Assembly: GCA_902591565.1 (NCBI GenBank)
Contig: CACJBC010000005.1
Location: 1-64,000, forward strand
Direction: 5' to 3'
From: an uncultured SAR86 cluster bacterium
Lineage (GTDB): Bacteria > Pseudomonadota > Gammaproteobacteria > Magnimaribacterales > D2472
DNA length: 64,000 nucleotides
Part shown: in pieces, positions 34,108 through 43,502 of the stretch
Position numbering within the stretch: position 1 is the stretch's first letter
How the letters are laid out: each line of letters begins with the position of its first letter
Translations under genes and position numbers: made by a program
Notes under the pieces: model-generated
What the model was told of the DNA's origin: nothing
The model's database searches: none
Seen by the model: the letters and a program-made list of their open reading frames with translations, nothing else

Positions 34108-34667
34108 AACTCTAAAAAATTTTTAATAAGCTTCATGCCGTGCCCTGTTTCAATAGATTCAGGATGAAATTGAACTCCATAAATTGGTTTATCTTTATGT
34201 TCAATTGCCATAATAACATCTGGGTTTTCTTCTAATACTGCAGTAATTTCAAGCTGGTTTGGCAGAGAATCTTTTTCTATTACAAGACTATGATAACGAA
34301 CCACCGAATAAGGGCTCTCTATGCCATTAAAAATACCTTCCTGATTGTGTGAAATTTTAGATAACTTTCCATGAATAATTTCTGGCGCTTTTATAATTTT
34401 GCCTCCGAAAGCAGCACCTATAGATTGATGTCCAAGACATACTCCAAGTATTGGAACTTTTGCTTCTTGAATTAACTTTACAGATATTCCCGCTTCATTT
34501 GGCGTACAAGGTCCTGGTGAAATTACTATTTTTTCTGGATTTAGGTCCTCAATTCCTTCTATTGAAATTTCATCATTTCTAACAACTAATACTTCCTTAC
34601 CACATTCACCCACATAGTGGACAAGGTTATATGTGAAACTATCATAATTATCTATTACTAATATCAT
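34104..34667 (-). CDS. trpG: Anthranilate synthase glutamine amidotransferase component
   Basis: Supplies ammonia from glutamine to TrpE. The 187-residue class I amidotransferase has the triad Cys in LGVCLGHQSIGAAFGG and His/Glu in VQFHPESI, with the starting DNYDSFTYNLVHY. It may also serve folate synthesis as PabA. It overlaps trpE and trpD by four bases each. Confidence 0.98.
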   Translation of the reverse strand: MILVIDNYDSFTYNLVHYVGECGKEVLVVRNDEISIEGIEDLNPEKIVISPGPCTPNEAGISVKLIQEAKVPILGVCLGHQSIGAAFGGKIIKAPEIIHGKLSKISHNQEGIFNGIESPYSVVRYHSLVIEKDSLPNQLEITAVLEENPDVIMAIEHKDKPIYGVQFHPESIETGHGMKLIKNFLEL

Positions 34668-36130
34668 GAGATCATTTCCAGCGCGTCTATAAAGGCTTTA
34701 GATTTTTGAATACATTCCAACCATTCATTTTCTGGGACTGAGTCAGCAACTATTCCAGCGCCAGCACCTACATGAATTTTGTTATCTTTTATAACAGCAG
34801 TTCTTATGGCAATTGCTGTATCTATATTCCCATTCCAAGAAATATATCCTATAGCACCACCGTATATACCTCTTGAACTGGGTTCTAATTCATTGATTAT
34901 TTCCATAGCTCTAATTTTCGGCGCACCAGATAATGTCCCCGCTGGCAATGAAGCTTTTAGCGCGTCAAGATAATTGAGATCCTTCGAAAGAGTGCCTTCT
35001 ACATTTGAGACTATATGCATGACATGAGAATATTTTTCAATAACCATTTTATCTGTCACTTTTACTGAGCCTATTTCTGAAACTCTACCAACATCATTTC
35101 TTCCTAAATCAATGAGCATAAGGTGCTCAGCCAACTCTTTTGGATCATTTAACAAGTCTTCTTCATTTTGTTTATCTTCTTCTAAGTCCTTACCCCTCTT
35201 TCTTGTTCCAGCAATTGGCCTTAGAGTCAATTTAGTATCTTCAAGTCTCACCAAAATCTCAGGTGAAGATCCCACCACTTGGCACTCTTCAAGGTCTAGG
35301 TAGTACATATAGGGAGAAGGATTAAGCTTTCTAATGGCTCTATATAAATGAAAAGGATCTAAATCAAACTTAGAGTAAAAATCCTGAGCAAGGACAACCT
35401 GAAATACATCACCTTCTTTAATATAATTTTTTATTGTATTTACAGCATCTAGGTATTCTTCTTTTTTAAAATTTGATTCAAATTTCATAGAGCCCTTTGG
35501 TTCTTTAAATTTTAATTCTTCTAAATTAGAACTAGATGAAAAGTATGCCTTCATTTCATTAATTTGTTCTTGAACAACATCATATGAATGTTTGGCTGGG
35601 TCAGCATTAAAAATAACTTGAGCAGAATTATTAAAATTGTCGTATACAACTAATTGCTCTGCTTTAACTAAAAAAATTTCAGGCATATGTTTGTTAAATT
35701 TAGATCCCTTGGATGAAAGATCTGAAATTCTTTTTTCAGCGTATCGTGCACTTTCATATGCAAAAAAACCTACGAACCCGCCATGAAATCTTGGTAAATC
35801 AATAACATTAGGTGATTTAAAACTTGATGTAATTTTCTGTATCTCGCCCAATGGGTCATCTGAAGTAATAGAAGTTACCTTGTTACTATTCTTTAATTCA
35901 ACAACATTTCCAGTAACCTTTATAGTATCTGAGCAATTAAACCCAATGATTGAGTACTGTGACCACCTATCTCCACCTTCAACAGACTCAAGTAGAAATG
36001 TATTATTCTTTTTTGATACCTGAGAATATAAAGTTAAGGGTGTTTGATTTTCAACCGGCAAGCTCTCAACAACAGGAATAATATTAAATCCTGAATCAAT
36101 ATGTGCTTGAAACTCTTCCTTACTTAGCAT
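34664..36130 (-). CDS. trpE: Anthranilate synthase component I
   Basis: Makes anthranilate from chorismate and ammonia. The 488-residue protein has a regulatory N-terminus with the feedback-site-like LLESVEGGDRWSQYSIIG (the LLES element), and the chorismate-binding core with GDVFQVVLAQ, SSPEILVRLED, IAGTRKRG, DLGRNDVGRV, LPAGTLSGAPKIRAMEIINELEP and the terminal IVADSVPENEWLEC. There is no trp leader peptide or attenuator, since trpE begins inside the end of the upstream DUF192 gene (11-bp overlap). Confidence 0.98.
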   Translation of the reverse strand: MLSKEEFQAHIDSGFNIIPVVESLPVENQTPLTLYSQVSKKNNTFLLESVEGGDRWSQYSIIGFNCSDTIKVTGNVVELKNSNKVTSITSDDPLGEIQKITSSFKSPNVIDLPRFHGGFVGFFAYESARYAEKRISDLSSKGSKFNKHMPEIFLVKAEQLVVYDNFNNSAQVIFNADPAKHSYDVVQEQINEMKAYFSSSSNLEELKFKEPKGSMKFESNFKKEEYLDAVNTIKNYIKEGDVFQVVLAQDFYSKFDLDPFHLYRAIRKLNPSPYMYYLDLEECQVVGSSPEILVRLEDTKLTLRPIAGTRKRGKDLEEDKQNEEDLLNDPKELAEHLMLIDLGRNDVGRVSEIGSVKVTDKMVIEKYSHVMHIVSNVEGTLSKDLNYLDALKASLPAGTLSGAPKIRAMEIINELEPSSRGIYGGAIGYISWNGNIDTAIAIRTAVIKDNKIHVGAGAGIVADSVPENEWLECIQKSKAFIDALEMIS

Positions 36131-36569
36131 TTTGTATAACTGCGTTTATGTTAATAAAGTCGCCAACATGAAATCCATTTTTTTTAAACCAGCCTTTATT
36201 TACTTCTAATGCATATAAAACAGGCTTTTTAGAGCATACTGACTTCCTTGATAAGGGCACCATATCATAAATACCTATTATTTCACCTGTATCTTTGATA
36301 TAAGCAACACTTAATGGTATTGATGTGTTCCTCATCCACATACATTGAATTTTTTTTCTGTCCCAAGCAAAAATCATACCGCTATCATCGGGAAGACTTT
36401 TCCTATACATTAAGCCAATTTTTCTATCTTCTGGGCTAGAAACAACTTCTATTTGTGATAAATATTTTTCTAAAAAGATAAAGCCTTCACTTTCATCAGA
36501 AATATTTAAAGAAATTAAAAAAGAAAGACTAAGTAATTTGAGCGCGGAGCGTGCTAATAGTCTGCTCAT
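36120..36569 (-). CDS. DUF192 family exported protein
   Basis: A 149-residue protein with an N-terminal hydrophobic segment ([12 protein letters not shown]) that is probably a signal, then the DUF192 core: [57 protein letters not shown], and [21 protein letters not shown]. These proteins are widespread and of unknown role. The first 41 bp lie inside rpe, and the stop lies inside trpE. It occupies the position where gph stands in the pseudomonad rpe-gph-trpE order. Confidence 0.85.
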   Translation of the reverse strand: MSRLLARSALKLLSLSFLISLNISDESEGFIFLEKYLSQIEVVSSPEDRKIGLMYRKSLPDDSGMIFAWDRKKIQCMWMRNTSIPLSVAYIKDTGEIIGIYDMVPLSRKSVCSKKPVLYALEVNKGWFKKNGFHVGDFININAVIQNAK

Positions 36570-37197
36570 AATTATCAGTATTAAAGATAGCTGATCCAGC
36601 TACAAATGTATCAGCTCCAGCTTTTGCTGCAAGATTAATAGTATCGTTATTAATTCCGCCATCAACCTCAAGACGAATATCTTTACCTGTTTCATCTATC
36701 ATTTTTCTAACTTTTTCTATTTTATCTAAAGAACTATGAATAAATGATTGACCCCCAAACCCAGGATTGACACTCATTATTAAAACTAAATCTAGATCTT
36801 CGATTACGTTTTCTAATATATCTAGAGAAGATGCTGGATTGAAAACTAAGCCAGCTTTGCAATCTTGATCTTTTATTGCATGAATTGATCTATGAACATG
36901 CTTTGAAGCTTCAGGATGAAAACTAATCAGATCAGCTCCAGCTTTTATAAAACTTTGTGCTAATTCATCAACAGGATCTATCATTAAGTGAACATCAATA
37001 AATTCTTTTACACCAAAATCCCTTAAGGATTTACATACCATAGGTCCAATAGTTAAATTGGGCACATAATGATTATCCATAACATCAAAATGTATCCAAT
37101 CTGCCCCAGCATTAAGAACATTTACAACTTCTTCACCTAGCGTTGCAAAATTAGCAGAGAGAATTGATGGTGCAATAATATATTTACTTTCACTCAT
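36529..37197 (-). CDS. rpe: Ribulose-phosphate 3-epimerase
   Basis: Interconverts ribulose 5-phosphate and xylulose 5-phosphate in the pentose phosphate pathway, giving precursors for PRPP. The 222-residue TIM barrel has [54 protein letters not shown], and [10 protein letters not shown] with VAGSAIF. It ends inside the DUF192 gene and lies 3 bp from murU. Confidence 0.98.
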   Translation of the reverse strand: MSESKYIIAPSILSANFATLGEEVVNVLNAGADWIHFDVMDNHYVPNLTIGPMVCKSLRDFGVKEFIDVHLMIDPVDELAQSFIKAGADLISFHPEASKHVHRSIHAIKDQDCKAGLVFNPASSLDILENVIEDLDLVLIMSVNPGFGGQSFIHSSLDKIEKVRKMIDETGKDIRLEVDGGINNDTINLAAKAGADTFVAGSAIFNTDNYEQTISTLRAQIT

Positions 37198-37200
37198 GAG

Positions 37201-37872
37201 TTAATTTTCGTCTTTATAGGTTTTATTAGCAAGCTCTAAACGATCAATAGTACCAGTATCTATCCAAGTAGAGTCTGTAAATTCACCGGTAACTTTATTT
37301 TTTTGAACGTACTCAACAAGTATAGATTTCCATATATCAAATGGCGCATCTTCTATTTTTAATTCATCAAATATTATTGGGTTGATAATCGATATGCCGC
37401 TCCATGTGCATTCATTTAAATTATTGCTAATGAATACTTCATCAGCATTAATTGAAAAATCTCCATCAACATTGTGATCGGGATTCTCTACACCAATCAA
37501 ATGAGCAATATCAACATCTTGCCTTATATCCTTTAAATTGATTTGATGATAAATGTCAGCATTAATAAGCAAAAAGGGATCTTTTCCAAGCAACCCAATA
37601 GCATTAAGAACTCCCCCTCCCGTTCCAAGAGGAATTTCTTCTTCAGAAAAACTAATATTTGCGTTTGGGAAAATCTCTAAAACGTGTTTTTTGATCATGC
37701 TTCCAAGATAGGAGACATTAATTATAATGTCATTGAATCCCGCAGCTAATAAAGCATTTATATTTCTTTCGATGAGGGACTCATTGCCAATTTTTAATAA
37801 TGGCTTTGGTACATTTTCTGTAAGGGGCATCATTCTTTTGCCATATCCGGCTGCGAGAATCATAGCTTTCAT
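37201..37872 (-). CDS. murU: N-acetylmuramate alpha-1-phosphate uridylyltransferase
   Basis: A 223-residue nucleotidyltransferase that turns MurNAc 1-phosphate into UDP-MurNAc in cell-wall sugar recycling. The NTP motif is MILAAGYGKRMMPLT at the N-terminus, with PKPLLKIGNESLI, LGTGGGVLNA, INADIYHQ and the C-terminal WIDTGTIDRLE. Its start overlaps amgK by four bases. The pair lies close to lptD, as in Pseudomonas putida, where AmgK and MurU form the fosfomycin-bypassing recycling route. A mannose-1-phosphate guanylyltransferase role is the alternative. Confidence 0.9.
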   Translation of the reverse strand: MKAMILAAGYGKRMMPLTENVPKPLLKIGNESLIERNINALLAAGFNDIIINVSYLGSMIKKHVLEIFPNANISFSEEEIPLGTGGGVLNAIGLLGKDPFLLINADIYHQINLKDIRQDVDIAHLIGVENPDHNVDGDFSINADEVFISNNLNECTWSGISIINPIIFDELKIEDAPFDIWKSILVEYVQKNKVTGEFTDSTWIDTGTIDRLELANKTYKDEN

Positions 37873-38828
37873 AAAGCCTCTAACTCCTTATGTAGTTTTG
37901 GCATAACAGCAGAACTTAAATGCTCTTTTAAGGACATAAATTCATCATTGGGTATTAAAGTAATTAAATTTTCAAGAATTCCAGGTAAATCCTTTAATCT
38001 AAAAGTTCTATTATCCTGAATATATAAATTGCTAAGGGTGCCTAAAATTCTCATATTACGTTGAATACCGCCCCACCTTAACCATTCATTAACATCTTTA
38101 ACAGAAACATCTAACTGCAAACACTGAACGTAATGTTTGAGAGCGTTATCAATTAATTGATCAGAATAAGAAATATAGTGGTCTACTATTATTCCAGCTA
38201 AATCTATACCAACAGGGCCAATGCATAAATCCTGAAAATCTATTACTGCAATTTCATTACTAGAATCTACCATTAGGTTTCTTCTTTCAAAATCAAAATG
38301 GCAATTCATCCATGGTTGTTCGGATAATTTAGAAAAGGCTCTGGCTTGAAGATTTTCTAGCTCCTTTAATTTTTCACAAGATAAAAATTTTTCTAAAAAA
38401 ATAGATTGAATTGTTTCCATTTGCATCATCAAAGATTCTTCATCAAGTTTATCTATTTGAGGAATATGAGCTGTTTGAATTTTAGATAGAATCTCAACTG
38501 ACTGCTTCAGCAGTTCAGGGTTTTCATTGAGATCAATATCTATTAAGCATTTATCTCCTAGATCTTCTTGAACAATTACTCCAACAGCTTGATTAGCCAA
38601 AATAATTTCAGGAGAATTAATGCTTAGGTTTGTAAAAAAATTTGATACATGAAGAAATTTAGTATGGTTATCTTTTTTTGGATCGAGATAGCACATAACC
38701 AAAGACTCTTCCTTATCAAAATATAATCTATAATACTCTCTTCCGCTTGCCTCAAGCTTTAAAATATCAACATCAATGGCATTAAGGCCAGTTTTTTTTG
38801 CTAGTTCTAATGCTGCTTCTTTATTCAA
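37869..38828 (-). CDS. amgK: Anomeric MurNAc/GlcNAc kinase
   Basis: A 319-residue aminoglycoside-phosphotransferase-fold kinase that phosphorylates MurNAc at the anomeric carbon. Visible are MCYLDPKKDNH in the N-lobe, VIVQEDLGDKCLIDI, the Brenner-type catalytic loop NCHFDFERRNLMV and the metal Asp in IDFQDLCIGPVGIDLAGI. It forms a pair with murU (four-base overlap) and starts one base after the SDR gene stop. Assignment rests mainly on the pairing and on position near lptD. Confidence 0.9.
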   Translation of the reverse strand: MNKEAALELAKKTGLNAIDVDILKLEASGREYYRLYFDKEESLVMCYLDPKKDNHTKFLHVSNFFTNLSINSPEIILANQAVGVIVQEDLGDKCLIDIDLNENPELLKQSVEILSKIQTAHIPQIDKLDEESLMMQMETIQSIFLEKFLSCEKLKELENLQARAFSKLSEQPWMNCHFDFERRNLMVDSSNEIAVIDFQDLCIGPVGIDLAGIIVDHYISYSDQLIDNALKHYVQCLQLDVSVKDVNEWLRWGGIQRNMRILGTLSNLYIQDNRTFRLKDLPGILENLITLIPNDEFMSLKEHLSSAVMPKLHKELEAL

Positions 38829-39686
38829 TTAACTATTTTTAACTTCATCTGGTACAGGAGTGTCATCAGGAACAAAGAAGTCAGGCATGAGCTCCCCATA
38901 CGGAACATTAGCATATTGTGAAAAATCTGTTACTCCAGCTTCATGAAGAACTAAGTCATCAATACAAAAATTTCCAGTAAAGGTCTTAGAATCTTTAGTT
39001 AAAATTTCATATGCAGCATCAGCCATAATATCTACATTTCTAGATAGTCTCATAATTTCATCACCACCAAGATGATTTTGAACTGCAGCAGTTGCTATTG
39101 CTGTTCTAGGCCAAAGAGCATTGACAGCTATACCTCTATCAGCAAATTCTTGAGCCATACCCAGAACACACATGCTCATGGTGTATTTAGCCATTGAGTA
39201 TGCAACAGTGCCAGCAAACCATTTTGGGTGCATATCTAAAGGCGGAGATAAATTTAGAATATGAGGATTTGATGCCTTCTCTAAATGCGGTAAACAATAT
39301 TTACTTACCATATAGGTGCCTCTTCCATTAATTTGATGCATGAGATCATATCGTTTCATTTCTGTATCTTTGACATTTGTTAACTGGATTGCAGAAGCAT
39401 TGTTAATACAAATATCTATGCCGCCAAAATGATCAACCGCTTTATTTATAGCATCTCGAACATTGTCTTCGCTTCTAATATCACAAATAATGGGCAAGGC
39501 ATCTCCACCCGCCTCAACAATTTCATCTGCAGCTGTATATATAGTCCCAGGTAATTTTGGATGTGGGTCAGCAGTTTTTGCTGCTATCACAATTTTAGCG
39601 CCATCTTGAGCTGCTTTTTTTGCCATAGCCAAACCAATACCTCTGCTGCCACCAGATATAAATATAACTTTGTCTTTTAAACTCAT
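38829..39686 (-). CDS. Short-chain dehydrogenase, HSDL2-like
   Basis: A 285-residue NAD(P)-dependent oxidoreductase. Cofactor motif FISGGSRGIGLAMA at the N-terminus, ICINNASAI, and the catalytic YSMAK of VAYSMAKYTMSMC. The cofactor-to-substrate segment AAKTADPHPKLPGTIYTAADEIVEAGGDALPIICDIR is typical of the HSDL2-type branch, often linked to fatty-acid or terpenoid metabolism. No sterol carrier domain is attached. It precedes amgK by one base and follows another SDR gene by 17 bp. Confidence 0.88.
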   Translation of the reverse strand: MSLKDKVIFISGGSRGIGLAMAKKAAQDGAKIVIAAKTADPHPKLPGTIYTAADEIVEAGGDALPIICDIRSEDNVRDAINKAVDHFGGIDICINNASAIQLTNVKDTEMKRYDLMHQINGRGTYMVSKYCLPHLEKASNPHILNLSPPLDMHPKWFAGTVAYSMAKYTMSMCVLGMAQEFADRGIAVNALWPRTAIATAAVQNHLGGDEIMRLSRNVDIMADAAYEILTKDSKTFTGNFCIDDLVLHEAGVTDFSQYANVPYGELMPDFFVPDDTPVPDEVKNS

Positions 39687-39703
39687 AACTTCTTCCTTAA
39701 TTA

Positions 39704-40444
39704 TTAAAACTTTTCCATATATGGCCTTAAATCTAATTCATGGGTCCATGCACTTCTGTGTTGAGTATGAACAAACCAATAAGCATCAGCAATAGCCTCT
39801 GGTTGAAGGATACCGTCTTTTTCCTTGAGAGCATATATATCAGGAAAAGTTTCTTTAATAAAAGCAGTATCTATTGCGCCATCAATTACAAAATGTGCAA
39901 CATGAATTCCCTGAGGTCCTAATTCTCTTGCCATACTTTGAGCTAATGCTCTAAGAGCAAATTTAGCACTTGAAAAAGCAGAAAAACCAGAACTCCCTCT
40001 CATAGAAGCTGTGGCACCTGTAAAAAATATACTGCCTCTGTTTCTTTTTTTCATGTACTTTGCGGCCTCTCTACCAGAAAGAAAACCTCCAAAAGCTGCC
40101 ATCTCCCATACTTTTCTAAAAACTCTTGAGGTCGTTTCTTCAATTGGAAAAAAAACATTTGCACCAGGATTAAAAATTACTACATCAATAGGAGCAACTT
40201 CCTCTTCTACTTGCTTAAATAAACCTTGAATAGATTCTTCTTCTCTTGCATCAACTCCAAAACATTTGATCCATCCATCTATTTCTTTAATATCATTTTC
40301 AAGTTTTTTGAATTTATCTAAATTACCTGGTCTTCTTACAGCACAAACTTTGTAACCACCTAAAGCGAATTTCTTACAAAGCGCTGATCCTGTTGCATCT
40401 CCAGCGCCTATAATAATTGCAGAATATTTTGAAAAATCTGTCAT
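39704..40444 (-). CDS. Short-chain dehydrogenase with altered catalytic tyrosine
   Basis: A 246-residue SDR-fold protein. The cofactor motif is IIGAGDATGSALC (the TGxxxGxG pattern is changed) and FNPGA stands in place of the usual NNAG. The Tyr of the YxxxK catalytic pair is replaced by Phe157 (AFSSAK, Lys161). The conserved FALRALAQSMARELGPQGIHVAH follows. Loss of the Tyr means it may not be a standard dehydrogenase. It is divergent from the HCCA-like gene by 42 bp and upstream of the second SDR gene in the same operon. Confidence 0.85.
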   Translation of the reverse strand: MTDFSKYSAIIIGAGDATGSALCKKFALGGYKVCAVRRPGNLDKFKKLENDIKEIDGWIKCFGVDAREEESIQGLFKQVEEEVAPIDVVIFNPGANVFFPIEETTSRVFRKVWEMAAFGGFLSGREAAKYMKKRNRGSIFFTGATASMRGSSGFSAFSSAKFALRALAQSMARELGPQGIHVAHFVIDGAIDTAFIKETFPDIYALKEKDGILQPEAIADAYWFVHTQHRSAWTHELDLRPYMEKF

Positions 40445-40486
40445 ATCGTTGTTTAATTGTTTTTACCTTACAAAATTGTAACTCAA

Positions 40487-41092
40487 ATGATAGTTGACTT
40501 TATATATGACGTCGCCACACCTAATGGCTACCTTGCGCACAAAGTTATACCTGAATTTGAAAAAAGAACAAATACATCATTTAATTATATCCCTTGTCTT
40601 GCTGGAGGAATATTTAAACTTACTAACAATACTCCACCTCTAATAGCTAATGCAGATGTGAAAAATAAAGCAGATTATTTTTTTATTGAAATGAATAGAT
40701 TTATACAAAAACATAAACTTGATCAGTTTAAAAATAATTCTTATTTCCCTCAAAACTCTTTGCTAATTCAAAGAGGAGCAATTGCTGCTAAAAAGCTTAA
40801 TATTTTTAAAGAATATGTTGAATGTACTATGTCAGGAATGTGGGAAAAAAATTTAAATATTCAAGAAAAAGAAGTTCTTGAGCAGGCCCTTAAAAAGGAC
40901 GGAATAGACCATACAAAAATTTTTGAGATTATCGAGACCAAGGAGTGCAAAGATGAACTAATTGCTAATACCTCTTGGGCAGTTGAAAAAGGTGCTTTCG
41001 GTATCCCAACTTTTTTAATCGATGATCAAATCTTTTTTGGAAAAGATCATATGTATCAACTTGAAGAATATATAAATTCAAAAAAAGAATAG
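40487..41092 (+). CDS. 2-hydroxychromene-2-carboxylate isomerase / DsbA-family protein
   Basis: A 201-residue DsbA-fold protein. The N-terminal DFIYDVATPNGYLAHKVIP, the helix region, and the C-terminal AVEKGAFGIPTFLIDDQIFFGKDHMYQLEEYI match the HCCA isomerase/kappa-class glutathione transferase family, with the cis-Pro in GIPTF and the FFGKDH motif. There is no CXXC. The ATG at 40487 is used, because the in-frame TTG at 40457 adds residues not seen in the family. It is a single-domain relative of the tandem protein at 8294-9643. It is divergent from the altered SDR and upstream of lptD by 49 bp. Confidence 0.87.
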   Translation: MIVDFIYDVATPNGYLAHKVIPEFEKRTNTSFNYIPCLAGGIFKLTNNTPPLIANADVKNKADYFFIEMNRFIQKHKLDQFKNNSYFPQNSLLIQRGAIAAKKLNIFKEYVECTMSGMWEKNLNIQEKEVLEQALKKDGIDHTKIFEIIETKECKDELIANTSWAVEKGAFGIPTFLIDDQIFFGKDHMYQLEEYINSKKE

Positions 41093-41141
41093 AACTTTTC
41101 TTAAAATACTCTTTCAAAGCTATGAGGTATAGAATAGAAAG

Positions 41142-43493
41142 ATGAAAAAATTACATCTCCTGCCTGTTTTATTAGGCGCAATTTTTTCAATCCATTCAAA
41201 TGGAGACTTTTTGGTGGATGATGTTCTTGTTCAATCTAAAGAAAATACTCTTTCATGTATTTCCTATCTTTCAAATGTTGGGAAAGTTAAAAAAAATGAA
41301 GATTTAGAAATAAATTCTGATAAATTTCAAATTACTGATGACAAAAGATTAGTTTTGTATGGGAATGTTTCGCTGGATTTTCCTGAAGGACTTTTAAAAG
41401 CACAAAATGCTGAGCTAGATAGAGATAATGGAAAAGTAAAATTTTCAAATTCTGGAGAAATTTTCCTTACAAATTTTTATTTTAAATCTGAAGATGGGTA
41501 TTTAAATAAAGATGATAATTCTATTGCTCTTAGTAAAGGCATTGCATTTTCACAAGAAAGAAATCTAGTTTTTAATTTTGATAGCTTAGAGGGCAATCTT
41601 GATGAAACTATAAATTTACTTGATGCTTCTATGTCATCTTGCTCGAATCCTGAAAAAGGCTGGTTGCTTCAAGCTGATGAGATAGCCCTAAATTCTATGA
41701 CAAATAGAGGTTTGGCAAAAAATATAAAAATCAAAGCAGCCGGTTCGACAATTTTTGCATTCCCTTATGTTCCATTTGCTACTTCAGATGAGCGAATGAG
41801 TGGTTTTTTGGAGCCATCAATATCTTATTCTTCAGATGGCATTGATTTAATGATTCCCTATTACAAAGTCATTTCCAATAAGTCGGATATCACATTTGCT
41901 CCAAGACATATTGCTAAAAGAGGTTTGGGTCTTGAGATTAATTACAGGGAAATTCATGGAAAAAATAACAATTTCAGAAATCTAGATGTCATATATTTTA
42001 ATAAAGACGATGAATTTAAAGAAGAAACTTTAAATTCTAATTCTTCTAGATGGATATATAAATTTAATGATGTACTAAATTTAAATCATTCAACTATAAG
42101 TATTGATTGGTCAAAATCTTCAGATGACCTAATTTTAAGAGATATACCTGGAGATTTAACATCATTTGGCAACAGAAGGATTCAAAACTTGAATCAAAAT
42201 ATCTCCATTCAAACAAGATTTAAAAATACAAAGCTAACAATAGAACATCAAGCCTACCAGTCACTTAACCCTATTCTCACAAATGGATATAAAAAATCGC
42301 CTGCTCTAAATATAAAATACAGAAAAAATATAAATGGATTTTTCATTTCTGAAAATTTAGATATCGCAACATTTAAGGCTAATACGATTCATGGATATTT
42401 TGGCTATCAAACAATGGACAATAATTACTTAAGATTAATTGAAAATCCTGATGAGGGTCAAAGAATTTTTTCAGACCTTAGTGTATCTAAAATTTTTAAT
42501 ATAAATGGTTTCAATGTCCTATCAAAAATTGGCATAAAAAGTGTTGACTATAGTCTTTCTCACTCATTAAAAAAGACTCAAACTGTCAACGTACCAAATG
42601 CTCTTATAGATATGAGCTCTATTTATGTTAATAACAACGGTTCTTCAATCAATGTCTTAAAGCCAAGACTTATCTTTGGTTATACAGCCTACAGAAATCA
42701 AGAGAACAACCCTATCTTTGATAGTAATGAGATATCTCCAAATAATGAGTTATTTATTAATGATAGATTTTCAGGAATGGATAGAATTGGAGATCAAAGC
42801 TTTTACACACTAAGTATTGATTACTCCAAAATAAAAAAAGGAATGAAAAAGGCATCTTTAAATATTTCAAAGAAATATTATCTTAAAGAGAGAAAGGTAT
42901 GGATTAGTCCAACAATGAACTCAATGAACCAAATGGATTCTATGATGGAAATGAATATGGACGAGGGCCCTATGGTAATAATGGCTTCATGGATGCCAAG
43001 CATGAATACAATGATTATGGGTTATGGTAGCTATATCAAAGATCAAAAAAAAATGCCTCTTGGTGGAATTACTCTAAAGCATAAACTTAAATCAGGTGAT
43101 ATAGGTTATGCTCACCGATTCAGAAGAATGGCTGGTGATTTCAATATCGAAATGGATTATTCAGAAGTTTTTGCAGATATCAGTATGAGTCCAAATTTTA
43201 AATTTATTGCAAGGCTTAAAAGAGATCATAGCTCTAACCAGAATATAGAGAGTCTTGTGGGCATAGAATATGAAAATTGTTGTCTAGCATTAAGAATTAC
43301 TGGATCTGACAGGAATTTTTCTAAATTTCACCAAAATGAGGAAATTGTGTATCAATACCTTCAAGATGCATGGGATAATAGAATCGCTATTGAGAATAAG
43401 GGCAGGATTAATTTTGAATTCGAATTAAAAGGACTTAATTCTTCTTTTGATAAAATGAATAAATTATTTAAAAGCTCTTTATTTAATTATTAA
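41142..43493 (+). CDS. lptD: LPS-assembly protein LptD
   Basis: The outer-membrane beta-barrel that inserts lipopolysaccharide into the outer leaflet together with LptE. The 783-residue precursor starts with a signal peptide, then the N-terminal OstA/LptA-like domain (ITDDKRLVLYGNVSLDFPEGLLKA), and a long barrel. Four Cys occur in the E. coli-like order: one near the N-terminus (SCISYLSN), one in SSCSNPEKGW and the adjacent pair in ENCCLALRI, so the disulfide relay is probably kept. A methionine-rich stretch lies at about residues 590-625. It opens the lptD-surA-pdxA-rsmA-apaH operon, the usual gammaproteobacterial order. Confidence 0.96.
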   Translation: MKKLHLLPVLLGAIFSIHSNGDFLVDDVLVQSKENTLSCISYLSNVGKVKKNEDLEINSDKFQITDDKRLVLYGNVSLDFPEGLLKAQNAELDRDNGKVKFSNSGEIFLTNFYFKSEDGYLNKDDNSIALSKGIAFSQERNLVFNFDSLEGNLDETINLLDASMSSCSNPEKGWLLQADEIALNSMTNRGLAKNIKIKAAGSTIFAFPYVPFATSDERMSGFLEPSISYSSDGIDLMIPYYKVISNKSDITFAPRHIAKRGLGLEINYREIHGKNNNFRNLDVIYFNKDDEFKEETLNSNSSRWIYKFNDVLNLNHSTISIDWSKSSDDLILRDIPGDLTSFGNRRIQNLNQNISIQTRFKNTKLTIEHQAYQSLNPILTNGYKKSPALNIKYRKNINGFFISENLDIATFKANTIHGYFGYQTMDNNYLRLIENPDEGQRIFSDLSVSKIFNINGFNVLSKIGIKSVDYSLSHSLKKTQTVNVPNALIDMSSIYVNNNGSSINVLKPRLIFGYTAYRNQENNPIFDSNEISPNNELFINDRFSGMDRIGDQSFYTLSIDYSKIKKGMKKASLNISKKYYLKERKVWISPTMNSMNQMDSMMEMNMDEGPMVIMASWMPSMNTMIMGYGSYIKDQKKMPLGGITLKHKLKSGDIGYAHRFRRMAGDFNIEMDYSEVFADISMSPNFKFIARLKRDHSSNQNIESLVGIEYENCCLALRITGSDRNFSKFHQNEEIVYQYLQDAWDNRIAIENKGRINFEFELKGLNSSFDKMNKLFKSSLFNY

Positions 43494-43502
43494 TAAAAAC
43501 TT

